From positions 1-64,000 of the forward strand of contig JAGGNK010006471.1 of assembly GCA_017590115.1 (NCBI GenBank): a stretch of 64,000 nt of DNA, read 5' to 3'. A program made the translations under genes and the position numbers. Below are positions 42,701-48,869 of this stretch, in pieces. Under the pieces are notes generated by a model. The model had not been told where the DNA came from. It searched no databases and saw only the letters and a program-made list of their open reading frames with translations. Source of the DNA: Montifringilla adamsi (taxonomy: Eukaryota; Chordata; Aves; Passeriformes; Passeridae). Each line of letters starts with the position of its first letter. Positions within the stretch are counted from its first letter, which is position 1.

Positions 42701-45178
42701 GTCCACTACACCCATCTCTGCACACAGAAACACAGTGTAACTCTTCCACTTGCAGTTGCTAAAGCAAGAATCTAGATGAAAGCTTTGCTTTAAAAAAGAA
42801 AACAACCCAATTATATCAGAAGTTTGTCTTTCAGTGAACTCTTCTGTATTCCAGAAATTAGTCTCTTAAGGACAAAATCTATTTTGTGGAGATGCAAAAA
42901 TAAAAACTAAGTGTAGGAGTGCGCCCCCTAATGACAGAGTGGCAAAACTAGCCTTTGTCCCCAAAAAAAAGGAAAGAAGCCCAGAAGTTTCTCTCAACGA
43001 TTAGGTGAAAAGTCACCTCATAGGACCTCAGGGACTTCACCAAACACTAGAGGACATCTAATTGGATAGAAGCCAAAAAGTCCTGCCTGACCTATCAGGT
43101 AGAAAAAGAAGAGAACAAAAGAGATTGTGAGATGTTTTTACCAGGATTAGACCTCTGCACCTGGCTCGGGTTTTTCTGTTTGTTATTTTGCCTTTTATTA
43201 AACATTTTTGTTTCTCACACTGCAGCAGAAGTCACCTTGCTTATTTTATGTCCCCAAAACAATAGCTGAGCTATCCTTTGGTGTATTATATATTCTTTTG
43301 AGAGCTTATAAGACCAGGCTCAAGAAAAAGAAATATAATAACTATACTTCTCGATTTATCGAGGACATTTATTTCTATAAGCAGAATACACAACTTCATT
43401 TTCTCATAAGGGTGTTCTTATGGCATCATGGTGACACTGACTCTTCAATCCCACCTCACAGTACTTGTATGAAGCCACATTTCACAAATGTGCTTCCAAA
43501 AAGATTTGGCTGGAACTGGCTCAAAGATTCTAAATTAATACAGGACAAGGTAGACATCACAAGTGTGTGATATGACTTCCCAAGTTCCTCACAACACCAG
43601 TTATAAAAGACCTTAAAAGGAAAATTCATGTGTTTGTTTAAACGTGTCTGTTAGGACACAAGAGGGGACAGAACACGAAGAGGTTTTGTCACTGGGTTGC
43701 AGGTGGTTTTTTCAAGTGGTGTTCAGGAGACATGCTGAACATACCAGACTCAACAGCACAGGCATGTCCTCTCTCTGTCCTTGGCAGGAGTTCTGTGCGT
43801 TCCTTATTTGTGACAGGAAAGCTCTGAATTAGACTCCGAACAGCGTGCTTCGTACGGAGAGCCAAGTCACAAGTCATGACTGCATGTCCCTCTGATACAT
43901 CCTTCTTCCTTACAGTCAGGTATCGATTGGCTCCTTTTCTGTGAGGGGGGAAAACATATTTTAGGAATAAGGAACCTACTCTAGGTTAATTTTTATCTGT
44001 CCAAGTATGAGACTCTATGCAAAATCTTTGAAAAAAAACCAGAAATCACAGTGAGAAGCTTTTTTAATGGAGCCATTAAATCTACCAAGTGGATTAAGTG
44101 GAAGTGGAAAAGCAAGCACATGTCACAAGTTTTCCAAGCATGCTTATTTCTGTGTCTACTTTTACACTTTTTTTCCCTAATACTATTCCTTGCAACACAG
44201 TACGGTATGTTGGAAACATCATCAGGTTATCATTAGTCATGAAATTCTATTGGTCTGCACCTAAAAACCAAAAATTGTACCCCAACTCACCCTTTGCTTT
44301 TAGATACCAATCCAAGAGACTGACAGAGCCGGTGAACAAATGCTCTTTCACTACTAGTGAAACTAGAAGGAAATTCCATCTCTGGAATGATAAATAATAA
44401 TGAAGAACAGTAACAATGCAACTGGCAGTAATCTTGACATATTATCTCGATGTCACAGAACCACAGAATTGTTAGGATTGGAAGGGAGACCACCCAATGC
44501 AACCCCCCTACCAAGGCAGAGTAACCTGCAGCAGGTGACAGAGGAACACATCCAAGGTTTGGGATGTCTCCAAAGGGGGAAACTCAACGCTTTCCCTAAG
44601 CAGCAGCTCAAGTGCTCTGCCACCCTCAACGGAAAGCTCTCTCTCATGTTGAAGTGGAACTTCTTGTATTTTAATTTATGGCCATTGCTCCTTGTCAAAA
44701 AGTCTGCACCACCTTCCTGGGACTCATCTTGAAGACATTTATATGCATTAATAAGATGCCCTCTCAGACTCTTCTAGGCTAAACAGGACCATCTCCCACA
44801 CCTCTCCTGATACGAGATGCTCCAACCCCTCTCAGTGGTCTCATCTCAGTGGTCTCTGCTGGATCCCCTCCAGTAGCTCCCCGTCTCTGTGCCGAGCTGC
44901 GCCTTACTAGGGCCGGGCAGAGGGGCAGGATCCCCGCCCTAGCCCGCTGCCAGCGCCCTCCCAACACCCGCAGGCCGCCCCCGGGCCGGGCTGTGCCGCG
45001 CACCCGCCTCGTCCCCGCTTCGGAACCGCTCCAGGGCGAGCTGCACCGCCATTTCCACCTCCTCGTCCACGCCGACCTCCCAGAGGGCCTCGGCCCGGGC
45101 ACGCACCGCGGCGGCGGCAATTGAGCCCCCGGCGGCTCCGCCGGGCTGCCGCCGCGGGACCCGCCTGTGTCGCGACAT
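3684..45178 (-). CDS. YTHDC2: YTHDC2, m6A reader and 3'-5' RNA helicase (29 coding exons, complete)
   Basis: YTHDC2 binds N6-methyladenosine RNA and unwinds RNA 3'-5'. With MEIOC it drives the mitosis-to-meiosis switch in germ cells, and it acts in cytoplasmic granules with XRN1 (known for the family). Seen here: 29 exons on the minus strand whose phases join without a break into 1,427 codons plus a stop; the human protein is about 1,430 residues. Order: R3H (about 38-106), Walker A GETGSGKT (211-218), DEVH box (311-314), ankyrin repeats inserted in the helicase core (about 494-558), helicase C with TNIAETS (motif V) and QRKGRAGR (motif VI), HA2 (about 770-900), OB-fold (about 943-1077), Ser-rich linker, YTH (about 1280-1410). 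The start is the first ATG matching the family N-terminus (MSRHRR). Introns hold many retroelements, but no exon is disrupted. All introns look GT-AG except intron 15 (GC-AG). Individual exons are listed separately. Confidence 0.97.
4871..5053 (-). CDS. YTHDC2: YTHDC2 exon 28 (YTH domain, second half)
   Basis: Residues 1338-1398: [45 protein letters not shown]. Trp at about 1354 matches the second cage tryptophan (human W1360). The residue aligned with the human cage Leu (L1365) is Phe here. The donor is CAG|GTAATG. Confidence 0.97.
6860..7063 (-). CDS. YTHDC2: YTHDC2 exon 27 (YTH domain, first half)
   Basis: Residues 1270-1337: [54 protein letters not shown]. Trp at about 1304 corresponds to the first m6A cage tryptophan (human W1310). 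The donor is CAG|GTGAGT. Confidence 0.97.
8043..8220 (-). CDS. YTHDC2: YTHDC2 exon 26 (Ser/Pro-rich linker)
   Basis: Residues 1210-1269: [19 protein letters not shown] and [19 protein letters not shown]. Low-complexity, probably disordered and phosphorylatable (inference). The donor is AAG|GTAGAG. Confidence 0.94.
8621..8910 (-). CDS. YTHDC2: YTHDC2 exon 25 (linker, longest exon)
   Basis: Residues 1114-1210: [39 protein letters not shown], then a Ser/Thr-rich stretch. The donor is AA|GTAAGA. Shows the strong conservation at the start and drift at the end expected of a linker. Confidence 0.95.
10360..10469 (-). CDS. YTHDC2: YTHDC2 exon 24 (acidic linker)
   Basis: Residues 1077-1113: [20 protein letters not shown], then [12 protein letters not shown]. 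The first residues are a Gly run (GGGV) where the human protein has VDGI. The donor is GAA|GTAAGT. Confidence 0.93.
11560..11755 (-). CDS. YTHDC2: YTHDC2 exon 23 (OB-fold, second half)
   Basis: Residues 1012-1077: [20 protein letters not shown], then [20 protein letters not shown]. The acceptor is TGCACAG; the donor G|GTACAC. A CR1 3' end lies in the upstream intron about 100 bp away. Confidence 0.96.
11857..12017 (+). mobile_element. CR1 LINE 3' end fragment
   Basis: CR1 (chicken repeat 1) is the dominant avian non-LTR retrotransposon, usually 5'-truncated. Seen here: TTCAAGGCCAGGCTGGATGG, AGCAACCTGGACTAGTGG, then GGTCCCTTCCAACCCAAACC and the terminal ATTCTATGATTCTAT microsatellite, all diagnostic. 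It lies in YTHDC2 intron 22, antisense to the gene. Confidence 0.92.
12453..12658 (-). CDS. YTHDC2: YTHDC2 exon 22 (OB-fold, first half)
   Basis: Residues 943-1011: [36 protein letters not shown] sequence (here [16 protein letters not shown]), and [13 protein letters not shown]. The donor is AAG|GTAAAA. Confidence 0.96.
13100..13226 (-). CDS. YTHDC2: YTHDC2 exon 21 (HA2 to OB linker)
   Basis: Residues 901-943: [20 protein letters not shown], then [18 protein letters not shown], the conserved Cys/Asn-rich helix pair preceding the OB-fold. The donor is G|GTAAAG. Confidence 0.95.
13683..14297 (-). mobile_element. Solo LTR, class II (ERVK-like) by 6-bp TSD
   Basis: Flanked by a perfect 6-bp direct repeat ATTGGG (13677-13682 and 14298-14303). 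The ends are TGTCGGGG...CCCACA on the plus strand, that is TG...CA on either strand. On the minus strand an AATAAACAAGACTGAAGG polyadenylation region lies near the 3' end, which sets the orientation. A 6-bp duplication is typical of alpha/betaretrovirus-like elements. It sits in YTHDC2 intron 20, in sense, 46 bp from the exon 20 donor. The 187-codon open frame across it has no retroviral protein similarity that I can see. Confidence 0.88.
14344..14616 (-). CDS. YTHDC2: YTHDC2 exon 20 (HA2 domain)
   Basis: Residues 810-900: [46 protein letters not shown] and [11 protein letters not shown]. This is the ratchet-like HA2 region of DEAH/RHA helicases. A solo LTR starts 46 bp downstream of the donor CAG|GTAGTA. 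Confidence 0.96.
14973..15092 (-). CDS. YTHDC2: YTHDC2 exon 19 (winged helix / start of HA2)
   Basis: Residues 770-809: [20 protein letters not shown], then [20 protein letters not shown]. The acceptor is CTTGCAG; the donor AAG|GTCAGA. Confidence 0.95.
15229..15334 (-). CDS. YTHDC2: YTHDC2 exon 18 (end of motif VI)
   Basis: Residues 734-769: [18 protein letters not shown], then [12 protein letters not shown]. Completes the motif VI arginine finger and enters the winged-helix region. The donor is CAG|GTGCAT. Confidence 0.95.
16263..16345 (-). CDS. YTHDC2: YTHDC2 exon 17 (start of motif VI)
   Basis: Residues 707-734: [20 protein letters not shown], then SAMQRKGR, the first half of motif VI (QRxGRAGR). 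The donor is AG|GTAATA. Confidence 0.95.
17291..17371 (-). CDS. YTHDC2: YTHDC2 exon 16 (helicase motif V)
   Basis: Residues 680-706: [20 protein letters not shown] and DSGKVKE, the highly conserved motif V of DEAH/RHA helicases. The acceptor is TTTGCAG; the donor GAG|GTATGA. Confidence 0.96.
17472..17559 (-). CDS. YTHDC2: YTHDC2 exon 15 (GC donor)
   Basis: Residues 650-679: [20 protein letters not shown] and PPSGIRKI. The only donor preserving frame into the next exon is ATT|GCAAGT, a GC-AG intron. The nearby GT four bases later would shift the frame. Confidence 0.92.
17635..17731 (-). CDS. YTHDC2: YTHDC2 exon 14 (helicase C, motif IV region)
   Basis: Residues 618-650: [20 protein letters not shown] and [11 protein letters not shown]. 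The acceptor TTTTTTAG lies only 57 bp from the provirus 5' LTR, so the branch point and pyrimidine tract are all that survives of the ancestral intron 3' side. Confidence 0.96.
17789..18438 (+). repeat. Provirus 5' LTR (650 bp)
   Basis: Begins TGTTAGGGGTATAGTT and ends CCTATAACA. A TATA-like GAGTATAAG is present twice because of a 20-bp tandem duplication (18203-18222 and 18223-18242), absent from the 3' LTR. The usual AATAAA position reads AACAAA. By eye it differs from the 3' LTR at about 15 positions, with a ~325-bp identical core. Confidence 0.96.
18443..18464 (+). other. Putative primer-binding site, tRNA-Trp-like
   Basis: Four bases after the LTR comes TGGTGACCTTGCCCAACGTG and then AT. 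The first eight bases and the trailing CGTGAT match the tRNA-Trp site used by some avian retroviruses, but the middle is longer and different. The assignment is provisional. Confidence 0.5.
18465..19307 (+). other. Provirus 5' leader (untranslated, packaging region)
   Basis: Non-coding between the PBS and the gag ATG. Several GTAAGT-like sites (near 18712, 19001, 19181) could be the major splice donor for env mRNA; which one is real cannot be decided here. It includes a GT-rich stretch near 18720-18750. Confidence 0.6.
19308..20831 (+). pseudogene. gag: Provirus gag, broken (MA-CA-NC)
   Basis: Structural polyprotein. The MA-like N-terminus starts at MLEHWEDC with no MG myristoylation signal. 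A PPPY late-domain motif follows at about residue 104, then a Pro-rich linker. CA continues in a different frame after a shift near 19,870 and returns after a second shift near 20,000, with a TGA near 20,050. NC has one CCHC knuckle ([14 protein letters not shown]). The frame ends in TAG directly followed by the pro frame. A (CA)n run lies in the linker. Two frameshifts and a stop make it non-functional. Confidence 0.93.
20832..21250 (+). pseudogene. pro: Provirus protease (pro)
   Basis: In frame with gag across the UAG. Retroviral aspartic protease with active-site triad DSG at 20931-20939 ([10 protein letters not shown]) and a later LLGRDLM turn. No lesion is seen inside this segment itself, but the flanking frames are broken. 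Confidence 0.88.
21251..22650 (+). pseudogene. pol: Provirus reverse transcriptase, broken
   Basis: RT palm and fingers: [37 protein letters not shown] and the catalytic YVDD at 21858-21869. Lesions: a frameshift near 21,450, another near 21,775, and a TAA at about 22,566 where the second copy in this window has Glu. Three 21-bp tandem units lie directly before YVDD. The connection domain follows, with [20 protein letters not shown]. Confidence 0.92.
22651..23200 (+). pseudogene. pol: Provirus RNase H, broken
   Basis: RNase H signatures WFVDGSAR (first catalytic Asp), AELYA-like [25 protein letters not shown], and HVKGHQTG. A frameshift near 22,790 separates the first motif from the rest. 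Confidence 0.88.
23201..24365 (+). pseudogene. pol: Provirus integrase, broken
   Basis: HHCC zinc region ([16 protein letters not shown], then CMICQK), then a catalytic core with [19 protein letters not shown] and [14 protein letters not shown] as the D,D,E triad, and a C-terminal domain. Lesions: a TAG at about 23,452 and frameshifts near 23,490 and 23,960. Confidence 0.92.
24716..26050 (+). pseudogene. env: Provirus env SU subunit, broken
   Basis: Surface glycoprotein. A hydrophobic leader ([17 protein letters not shown]) is a likely signal peptide. Cys-rich segments follow, with glycosylation sites such as NLTS and NGT. Stops occur at about 25,052 (TGA) and 25,682 (TAG). The second stop lies inside a C-x-I-C motif, the place of the gammaretroviral CXXC that bonds SU to TM. 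A strongly charged helix with heptad character occupies about 25,480-25,600. A frameshift near 26,040 separates SU from TM. Confidence 0.85.
26051..26940 (+). pseudogene. env: Provirus env TM subunit, tail cut by an LTR insertion
   Basis: Begins after a frameshift, with a TAG at about 26,158. A basic [10 protein letters not shown] is a possible SU/TM cleavage region. Then come a heptad-repeat helix ([20 protein letters not shown]), an immunosuppressive-like segment, C(7 residues)CC, and a membrane anchor rich in Ile/Leu/Phe ([20 protein letters not shown]). The last codon before the stop, and the stop itself, come from the inserted LTR. Confidence 0.9.
26935..27575 (+). mobile_element. Solo LTR nested in the provirus env tail
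   Basis: Starts TGTTAGGAATATAGCTAG and ends TCATTTATAACA. Perfect 5-bp target duplication AAGAA (26930-26934 and 27576-27580). Related to the provirus LTR (shared GAACTGCTGCCTCG-type and GGCTTTGTGCAGC segments) but clearly diverged, so it comes from another subfamily. It has AATAAA where the host provirus has AACAAA. Confidence 0.95.
27576..27688 (+). pseudogene. env: Orphaned env cytoplasmic tail
   Basis: Open frame resuming right after the nested LTR, running through [18 protein letters not shown] and a YQEVPQED end to TAA. It lines up in phase with the env TM upstream, showing that the LTR split one reading frame. The YQEV stretch might be an endocytic signal (inference). Confidence 0.82.
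27811..27827 (+). other. Polypurine tract
   Basis: GAAAAAGGGGAGGGAAT followed at once by the TG of the 3' LTR: the plus-strand primer of the retrovirus. Confidence 0.9.
27828..28457 (+). repeat. Provirus 3' LTR (630 bp)
   Basis: Same ends as the 5' LTR, with a single copy of the 20-bp TATA-containing unit. Preceded by the polypurine tract and followed by AGTGT. Ends 110 bp from the YTHDC2 exon 13 donor. Confidence 0.96.
28568..28746 (-). CDS. YTHDC2: YTHDC2 exon 13
   Basis: Residues 558-618: [33 protein letters not shown] and ICHSCDA. It bridges the ankyrin insert and RecA2. The donor G|GTAGGT is followed within 110 bp by the 3' LTR of the provirus that fills the next intron. Confidence 0.95.
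29545..29610 (-). CDS. YTHDC2: YTHDC2 exon 12 (ankyrin repeat 2)
   Basis: Residues 536-558: [20 protein letters not shown]. At 66 bp it is the shortest exon. The acceptor is CTTTCAG; the donor GG|GTAAGC. Confidence 0.94.
30086..30737 (+). mobile_element. Solo LTR related to the provirus LTR
   Basis: Starts TGTTACATGTATTTTGGG and ends GATTTTTACCCATAACA, like the provirus LTR termini. The middle (GAACAGAGGGGGAACCAATG, GTTCACCAGCGCTGATCCC, GAGACTGTATATCAGTCGTG) parallels it at lower similarity. Flanks are GCAC on both sides (30082-30085 and 30738-30741); a 5-bp AGCAC duplication with one lost A is also possible. It has an intact AATAAA. Lies in YTHDC2 intron 11. Confidence 0.85.
31240..31366 (-). 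CDS. YTHDC2: YTHDC2 exon 11 (ankyrin repeat 1)
   Basis: Residues 494-536. [20 protein letters not shown] and ISMGASIH match an ankyrin repeat; the family inserts two of these between the RecA lobes, and XRN1 binding has been assigned to this insert. The acceptor TTCTCAG is preceded by a T23 tract on the coding strand. Confidence 0.95.
31376..31398. repeat. A23 tract beside the YTHDC2 exon 11 acceptor
   Basis: An uninterrupted A run, hence T23 on the coding strand, ending 9 bases before the exon 11 start. Confidence 0.95.
31717..31852 (-). CDS. YTHDC2: YTHDC2 exon 10 (before the ankyrin repeats)
   Basis: Residues 449-494: [20 protein letters not shown], then [19 protein letters not shown]. 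The acceptor is TCTTCAG; the donor G|GTAAGT. Confidence 0.95.
31967..32006. repeat. 20-bp perfect tandem duplication
   Basis: Two copies of CAGCACTCAGTTAATGCACT in YTHDC2 intron 9. Confidence 0.95.
32249..32397 (-). CDS. YTHDC2: YTHDC2 exon 9 (variable linker)
   Basis: Residues 399-448: [10 protein letters not shown], then a poorly conserved stretch and [13 protein letters not shown]. This linker joins RecA1 to the ankyrin insertion. The donor is CTG|GTAAGT. Confidence 0.94.
33470..33975 (+). mobile_element. Possible LTR-like repeat
   Basis: A CpG-richer block in an AT-rich intron, with TCTTTAATAAAGGCATTAAA near its end, resembling an LTR R region. No convincing terminal duplication was found. 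Open frames on both strands have no known similarity. Lies in YTHDC2 intron 8. Confidence 0.35.
34113..34220 (-). CDS. YTHDC2: YTHDC2 exon 8 (post-RecA1 linker)
   Basis: Residues 363-399, with [17 protein letters not shown] and [15 protein letters not shown]. The acceptor is CTTTTAG; the donor G|GTTGGT is weaker than most in the gene. Confidence 0.94.
36269..36744 (+). mobile_element. Solo LTR with 6-bp TSD (class II-like)
   Basis: A perfect 6-bp direct repeat GTTTGC (36263-36268 and 36745-36750) flanks a 476 bp unit starting TGTTGTGGTGTG and ending GCGGCA. It contains CACATATAAGCTCC (TATA-like) and an AATAAA at 36614-36619, consistent with U3-R-U5 in plus orientation. It lies in YTHDC2 intron 7, antisense to the gene. 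Confidence 0.87.
36821..36977 (-). CDS. YTHDC2: YTHDC2 exon 7 (DEVH box and motif III)
   Basis: Residues 311-363. Opens with [14 protein letters not shown] (motif II, Walker B) and continues to SSAALD (motif III, in the place of SAT) and [12 protein letters not shown]. The donor A|GTAAGT is strong. A solo LTR begins 76 bp downstream of this donor. Confidence 0.97.
38175..38277 (-). CDS. YTHDC2: YTHDC2 exon 6 (helicase core, up to motif II)
   Basis: Residues 276-310: [20 protein letters not shown], then STVTHVIV, the strand leading into the DExH box that begins the next exon. The donor is GTG|GTGAGC. Confidence 0.96.
38653..39450 (-). mobile_element. Avian interspersed repeat, probably ERVL-type LTR
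   Basis: GGGACGAGCCTGGCTAGATG, CCAGGTGCC, CTCCATGGGT-type units, CAGCATGGACTTCCCAGAGG and TTTGGCTAGCACCACC form a pattern I know from a widespread avian repeat that reads best on the minus strand, beginning TGTAATGTATTG. Direct repeats TGACTA occur just outside (38647-38652 and 39451-39456). The class assignment is from memory and is tentative. Confidence 0.55.
40768..40934 (-). CDS. YTHDC2: YTHDC2 exon 5 (helicase motif Ia)
   Basis: Residues 221-276. Contains [20 protein letters not shown] (motif Ia) and [13 protein letters not shown], typical of DEAH/RHA-type helicases. The acceptor is TTTACAG; the donor AG|GTACTA leaves phase 2. Confidence 0.96.
41542..41741 (-). CDS. YTHDC2: YTHDC2 exon 4 (helicase motif I, Walker A)
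   Basis: Residues 154-220. The linker [19 protein letters not shown] leads into [16 protein letters not shown] and then Walker [11 protein letters not shown], with the catalytic Lys at about 217. The exon ends exactly on the CAA of TTQ, with donor GTATGT. Confidence 0.97.
42912..43235 (+). mobile_element. Possible LTR fragment
   Basis: Starts TGTAGGAGTGCGCCCCCTAA and ends in TTATTAAACATTTTTGTTTC, followed by a C/T-rich stretch, resembling an LTR with an ATTAAA signal. I found no target-site duplication, so the right boundary is approximate. Lies in YTHDC2 intron 3. Confidence 0.4.
43745..43938 (-). CDS. YTHDC2: YTHDC2 exon 3 (end of R3H, linker)
   Basis: Residues 89-154. Contains KGANRYLTV, then [19 protein letters not shown], both highly conserved in YTHDC2. 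The acceptor is CTCACAG; the donor G|GTATGT follows GCTGTTGAGTCT. Confidence 0.95.
44291..44381 (-). CDS. YTHDC2: YTHDC2 exon 2 (R3H core)
   Basis: Residues 59-89, including [13 protein letters not shown]. This corresponds to the RxxxH core of the R3H domain. The acceptor TTCCAG and donor GG|GTGAGT keep frame with both neighbours. A CR1 fragment lies in the preceding intron close to this exon. Confidence 0.95.
44448..44880 (-). mobile_element. CR1 LINE fragment, reverse orientation
   Basis: Reads as the complement of a CR1 3' region: CACAGAATTGTTAGGATTGG, CCACCCTCAACGGAAAGC, CATGTTGAAGTGGAACTTC, and CTAGGCTAAACAGGACCATC. It lies in YTHDC2 intron 1 in the same orientation as the gene and reaches close to the CpG island. 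Confidence 0.92.
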
Positions 45179-45420
45179 GGCCCCGACAAGGCCCCCACAC
45201 GGCCCGGGCCCCGGCCCCGGCCCCGGCCCCGGCCCCGACACAGACACGACCGGCACCCGGCCCCCACACCGACACGGATCGGGGGCCGCAGCTCCTCGGC
45301 CCGGTGGGCGACTCTAGCGGCGGGGCGGGGCCTGGGTGGAGTCACCCACAGGCGAAATCGCCCCGAACGGAAGGAAATCGGCTCTTTTGCCGCTGTTAGG
45401 GGGGAAGCCTTGCCTGCGTA
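44900..45420 (-). promoter_or_regulatory. YTHDC2: YTHDC2 CpG-rich promoter / 5' UTR with (GGGGCC)5
   Basis: A block very rich in CpG against an AT-rich background, covering exon 1 and upstream sequence, as expected for a CpG-island promoter. On the coding strand, five perfect GGGGCC units (45207-45236) lie 28 bases before the ATG. The transcription start cannot be seen. Confidence 0.75.
45004..45178 (-). CDS. YTHDC2: YTHDC2 exon 1 (start codon, first part of R3H)
   Basis: Encodes residues 1-58: a basic, Gly/Ala-rich leader, then the helix [16 protein letters not shown] that opens the R3H single-strand nucleic-acid-binding domain. The donor is G|GTGCGC, leaving phase 1. The leader is GC-rich and diverges from mammals, as expected for a CpG-island first exon. 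An in-frame upstream ATG exists 26 codons earlier (see findings). Confidence 0.93.
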
Positions 45421-47229
45421 CTGAGGTGTGTATGTGGCTGTGACCAAAAAGGGGCACTGGTACCCTGTCTGGTCATAAATTACGTGATTTAATTGCATGG
45501 CATTAAACGTAGGCGTGGCGAGGGTCATCTCGGTCCTCAGCCTCCTCACTCTGCAAAGTGTTACTTGCCCTTGATTTGGGATCGTCTTTTCCTGCTGTCC
45601 TTCGACTGCACGCTGAGGACACGAGGTAGAAACTAAACTCAAACCTCTTGGGCATGAGACAGGGCTCAGTATTGAAGGCTGCTGCTTTGGAAACATCATT
45701 AGGTGAGAAGGAGAGTACTTGGAAGAAGAACAAGCTACTCCTCCTCAGTTGCAAAATGAAGTGGGGAATTAAATAAATAGAAAATAAACACTCACTGTCT
45801 GATATAGATGCTGAAGAACAGCTCTTAAGCCACTTCTATCAAAGTGTTTACAAGGCTCACTTCAGCATAATCCTGCACTGATAGATCACACTGGAGCGGA
45901 ACAATTGATCTGTTCTAAGGTTACTTTAAAAATTTTTCAGTTCAGGTATCTGCCTGTGTGTCTTCAACCAAAGTATATAATGCTAGTTCCTCATTGCTGT
46001 TCCTGTGATATTCAGTACTGCCACCTTAGAGCACATCACAGTTATTATGGAAAAGTAAACACTTCATCTGAATAAGATGAGCATTTCTCTTATCATCCTT
46101 GATATGAACAGTAAAAAATGAGAGCTCCTAACTAATTTGAAAGAGTCACATCAGAAATCTTTAATTATGAACCCAGATCTCTTAACAGCATCATCAGTTT
46201 TTGCCTCTTAACAGCATTATCTTGCCTTCCTACAGACAAAAATCCCCATGATTCTGAAAAAATATTCCTCAGGCTCAATTCTGCTGTCAGTTTGCAATCC
46301 TGTAAATACAGCAGTGAACAGAGGTAACTAACTGTTGGGTTAGGTCTCATCCATGTGGCTAAGAGTGGAATGAAGCCTGAGTGCATCCTGCTTAACAAAT
46401 TCCTTAATACATACCTTTCTTTTTTCACTGCTTTTTTGACTCTCCAATGCTATTAGAAAGATAAAAAAATAGGAGAGTGTAGTCAGGCATGCACTGCCTG
46501 CTGCAGCCCTGCTAAATACTGAGTTGCAGTCTGCACTCAGCATATGAATGAGCAAAGAATTGTGCTTACCCAAGCTCTTAGACATGGAGGTTTTATTCTT
46601 TATACGTATTCTCTTAATAAAAATTAGTAGCTGCAGACTTTCATATTAGAAATAACACCTGTAAGTATTTAAAAATTCCGTTTCCATGACTGGCCTCAGA
46701 AATACCTTCTGGCTAATGCTTACTCAAAACAAATAACGCCTGGAATAAGAATTATTTCCTTCTATTAACATATGTCCAAATGCCTATGTATTTTTATAAG
46801 AAGCATTAAGAGGCAGCACAGTTTTATGCAAAAATACGTCTGTATGTTTAAATACAATTAGGTATTCTTATTTTACCATCCCTAGAGGCACTTTTGCTGA
46901 CTTGTTTTCAGTTTGCAGAACATTTTCTCTTTTGTAAACACTCTTACGTTCCACAAAATATGCCAGTCCTAAGAGAAAAAGAACTGTAAAGGAAGTTGGT
47001 GAAATAGTATTGCCTATTATGTACTGTATTAGATTGTGTCAGATTTGGCTGCAAAATAGTTAGTCTTTCTAACTAGGTTTTTGTTTGTTTGTAATTTTTT
47101 AATGATTTTAAGTGTTATAAGACTCAGTAGCTGTTGAAATATGATGCAAGGATCACTGGTGAGCCAATTCTTCAAGATCAAGTTAATGAAAAAACACAAG
47201 ATTTCTTTCTCTTTTCAATTCCTTGATTA

Positions 47230-47230
<1 letters not shown>

Positions 47231-47260
<30 letters not shown>
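47231..47260. repeat. A30 tract
   Basis: A poly-A run of 30 without an obvious retrotransposed gene upstream. Confidence 0.95.
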
Positions 47261-47262
<2 letters not shown>

Positions 47263-48821
47263 CCAGTATGTAGGGATTTTTTTAAGCATCATAGTAAATT
47301 TGTAACCAGACAGCTGTTGGCTGCTGTGATCTTTAATGATCCCGTGAAGTAAGTTATGTATTTATATACATTTAGGGAAGTAAGACTGATGTCAAATTAT
47401 ATTGAGAGATAATCGTTTCATAAATTAACTGCAGTGAAAATGGGCATTTCTTGCTTTACTGCTCTCTACTGTATACACTCATACATTGATAGTTCCCCAA
47501 ACCTTTGACTGCTGGTCAGGGTGATTGCCCCATTTCTGTAACCTCTCCTATCATCTACTGACACATCATTTCTTATTTATCTGTCTTTTCCACCTCCCCT
47601 ACTCATTTCAGTTTTTATTTATTTTTGAGACGTCAAGGAAAAAGCCTTTTGATCAGTTCTGTCCTTGTAAAACAACTTCTCTCAGGTCCTCACTTGCCAC
47701 AGTCCAGAGCTTGAATTTTGTCTCTACAAATCCATCTCCCACATCGCTGTTGAACTTCAGGGCAAAACTGCAACCCTTCAGTGGAGCTCAAGGCATCCAC
47801 AGAGTTCAGCAATGAATCCAGAATGAAGGCTAGGAAGAGCATGATTCCCAACAGGGTCAGATATGCCCCAGTTCTTCCCACAGCTTTCTCTACTACTCCT
47901 CACTCCTAAACTGATAAACTCTAGTTTCCAGGGTGAGCAAATGACAGAGGACAGGAGGGAGAGTGGAATGATCCTGTGCTAAATGATCTTTCTGCGTCTA
48001 CAACATGTTATAAAGTTAGCATGAAAACTGCAGGGATCCTGTGTCTTGTGAGCTTAGGAGTGAAGGCAGAAGGATTTCATACCTGTGATTCACGTGCTGG
48101 TGTCTTTGCTGAAAGTGGAACTGATGTGCTCCCTATGGAGATTAATTTATCCAGAATGTAATTTCCTGTTAGAATACTGTTTCAATGAAATATTTTGATG
48201 AAAATAATACCTATTTTGCAGAAATTTTCTGGAGCACAGAACACGTTTAACTATTGCGATCATCAATACCCTGCAGAAAAAAGTTTTGAGGTTACCTCAT
48301 AGTCACAGTCTACAAAAAGACCATTTATCTTTACATGTGCTCCCACTTTTTTTTTGAGCAAAGTAGTATTTTGTTAACAGAGATATAGCTTCAAATAACA
48401 TACTTTGATAAAAAAAATAGTGGAAATATTCAATATCTTTGTTTACATCTATATACATGTAAAGAAGAAATGAGGAAATGAACTTCTAACTTTCTGTATC
48501 CAAAATGTGGATCCTTATGTAAGATCCAGGAGTAGGAACCTGTTTGAGTAGGAGAGCAGTTTAGGATATTTTTTGGAAAAAGGGGCAAACCTGTTCTCAT
48601 TTCTATTCATCATCATCATCACAAAAAAGTACACTTTTCAGAACAGTTTTACAAGATGGTTGAGCATTTATAAAGGTGAAAAATGAGTAGGAAGCTCCTC
48701 AAAAGAGGCATTAATATTCTGTCTAAAAATTAATATCCTTTCTAAAATATTTTAAATACTAGATAAAATATCTCAGTTTTGCAGATCATTCTTGGGAACA
48801 GGAGGAGAAAAATCGGCCTCA

Positions 48822-48822
<1 letters not shown>

Positions 48823-48858
<36 letters not shown>

Positions 48859-48869
48859 AAAAAAAAAAA
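48823..48869. repeat. Long A tract (A35 plus A11)
   Basis: A near-continuous A run with one C. No retrocopy is recognised on its 5' side. Confidence 0.95.

Noticed and set aside
44779..45699. 306-codon open frame on the minus strand overlapping YTHDC2 exon 1
   Set aside because: It is out of frame with the conserved R3H start and follows from CpG-rich sequence plus CR1-derived DNA; no family similarity seen.
47231..47260. Poly-A tracts as signs of processed pseudogenes
   Set aside because: No retrocopied coding sequence or target-site duplication could be found beside them.
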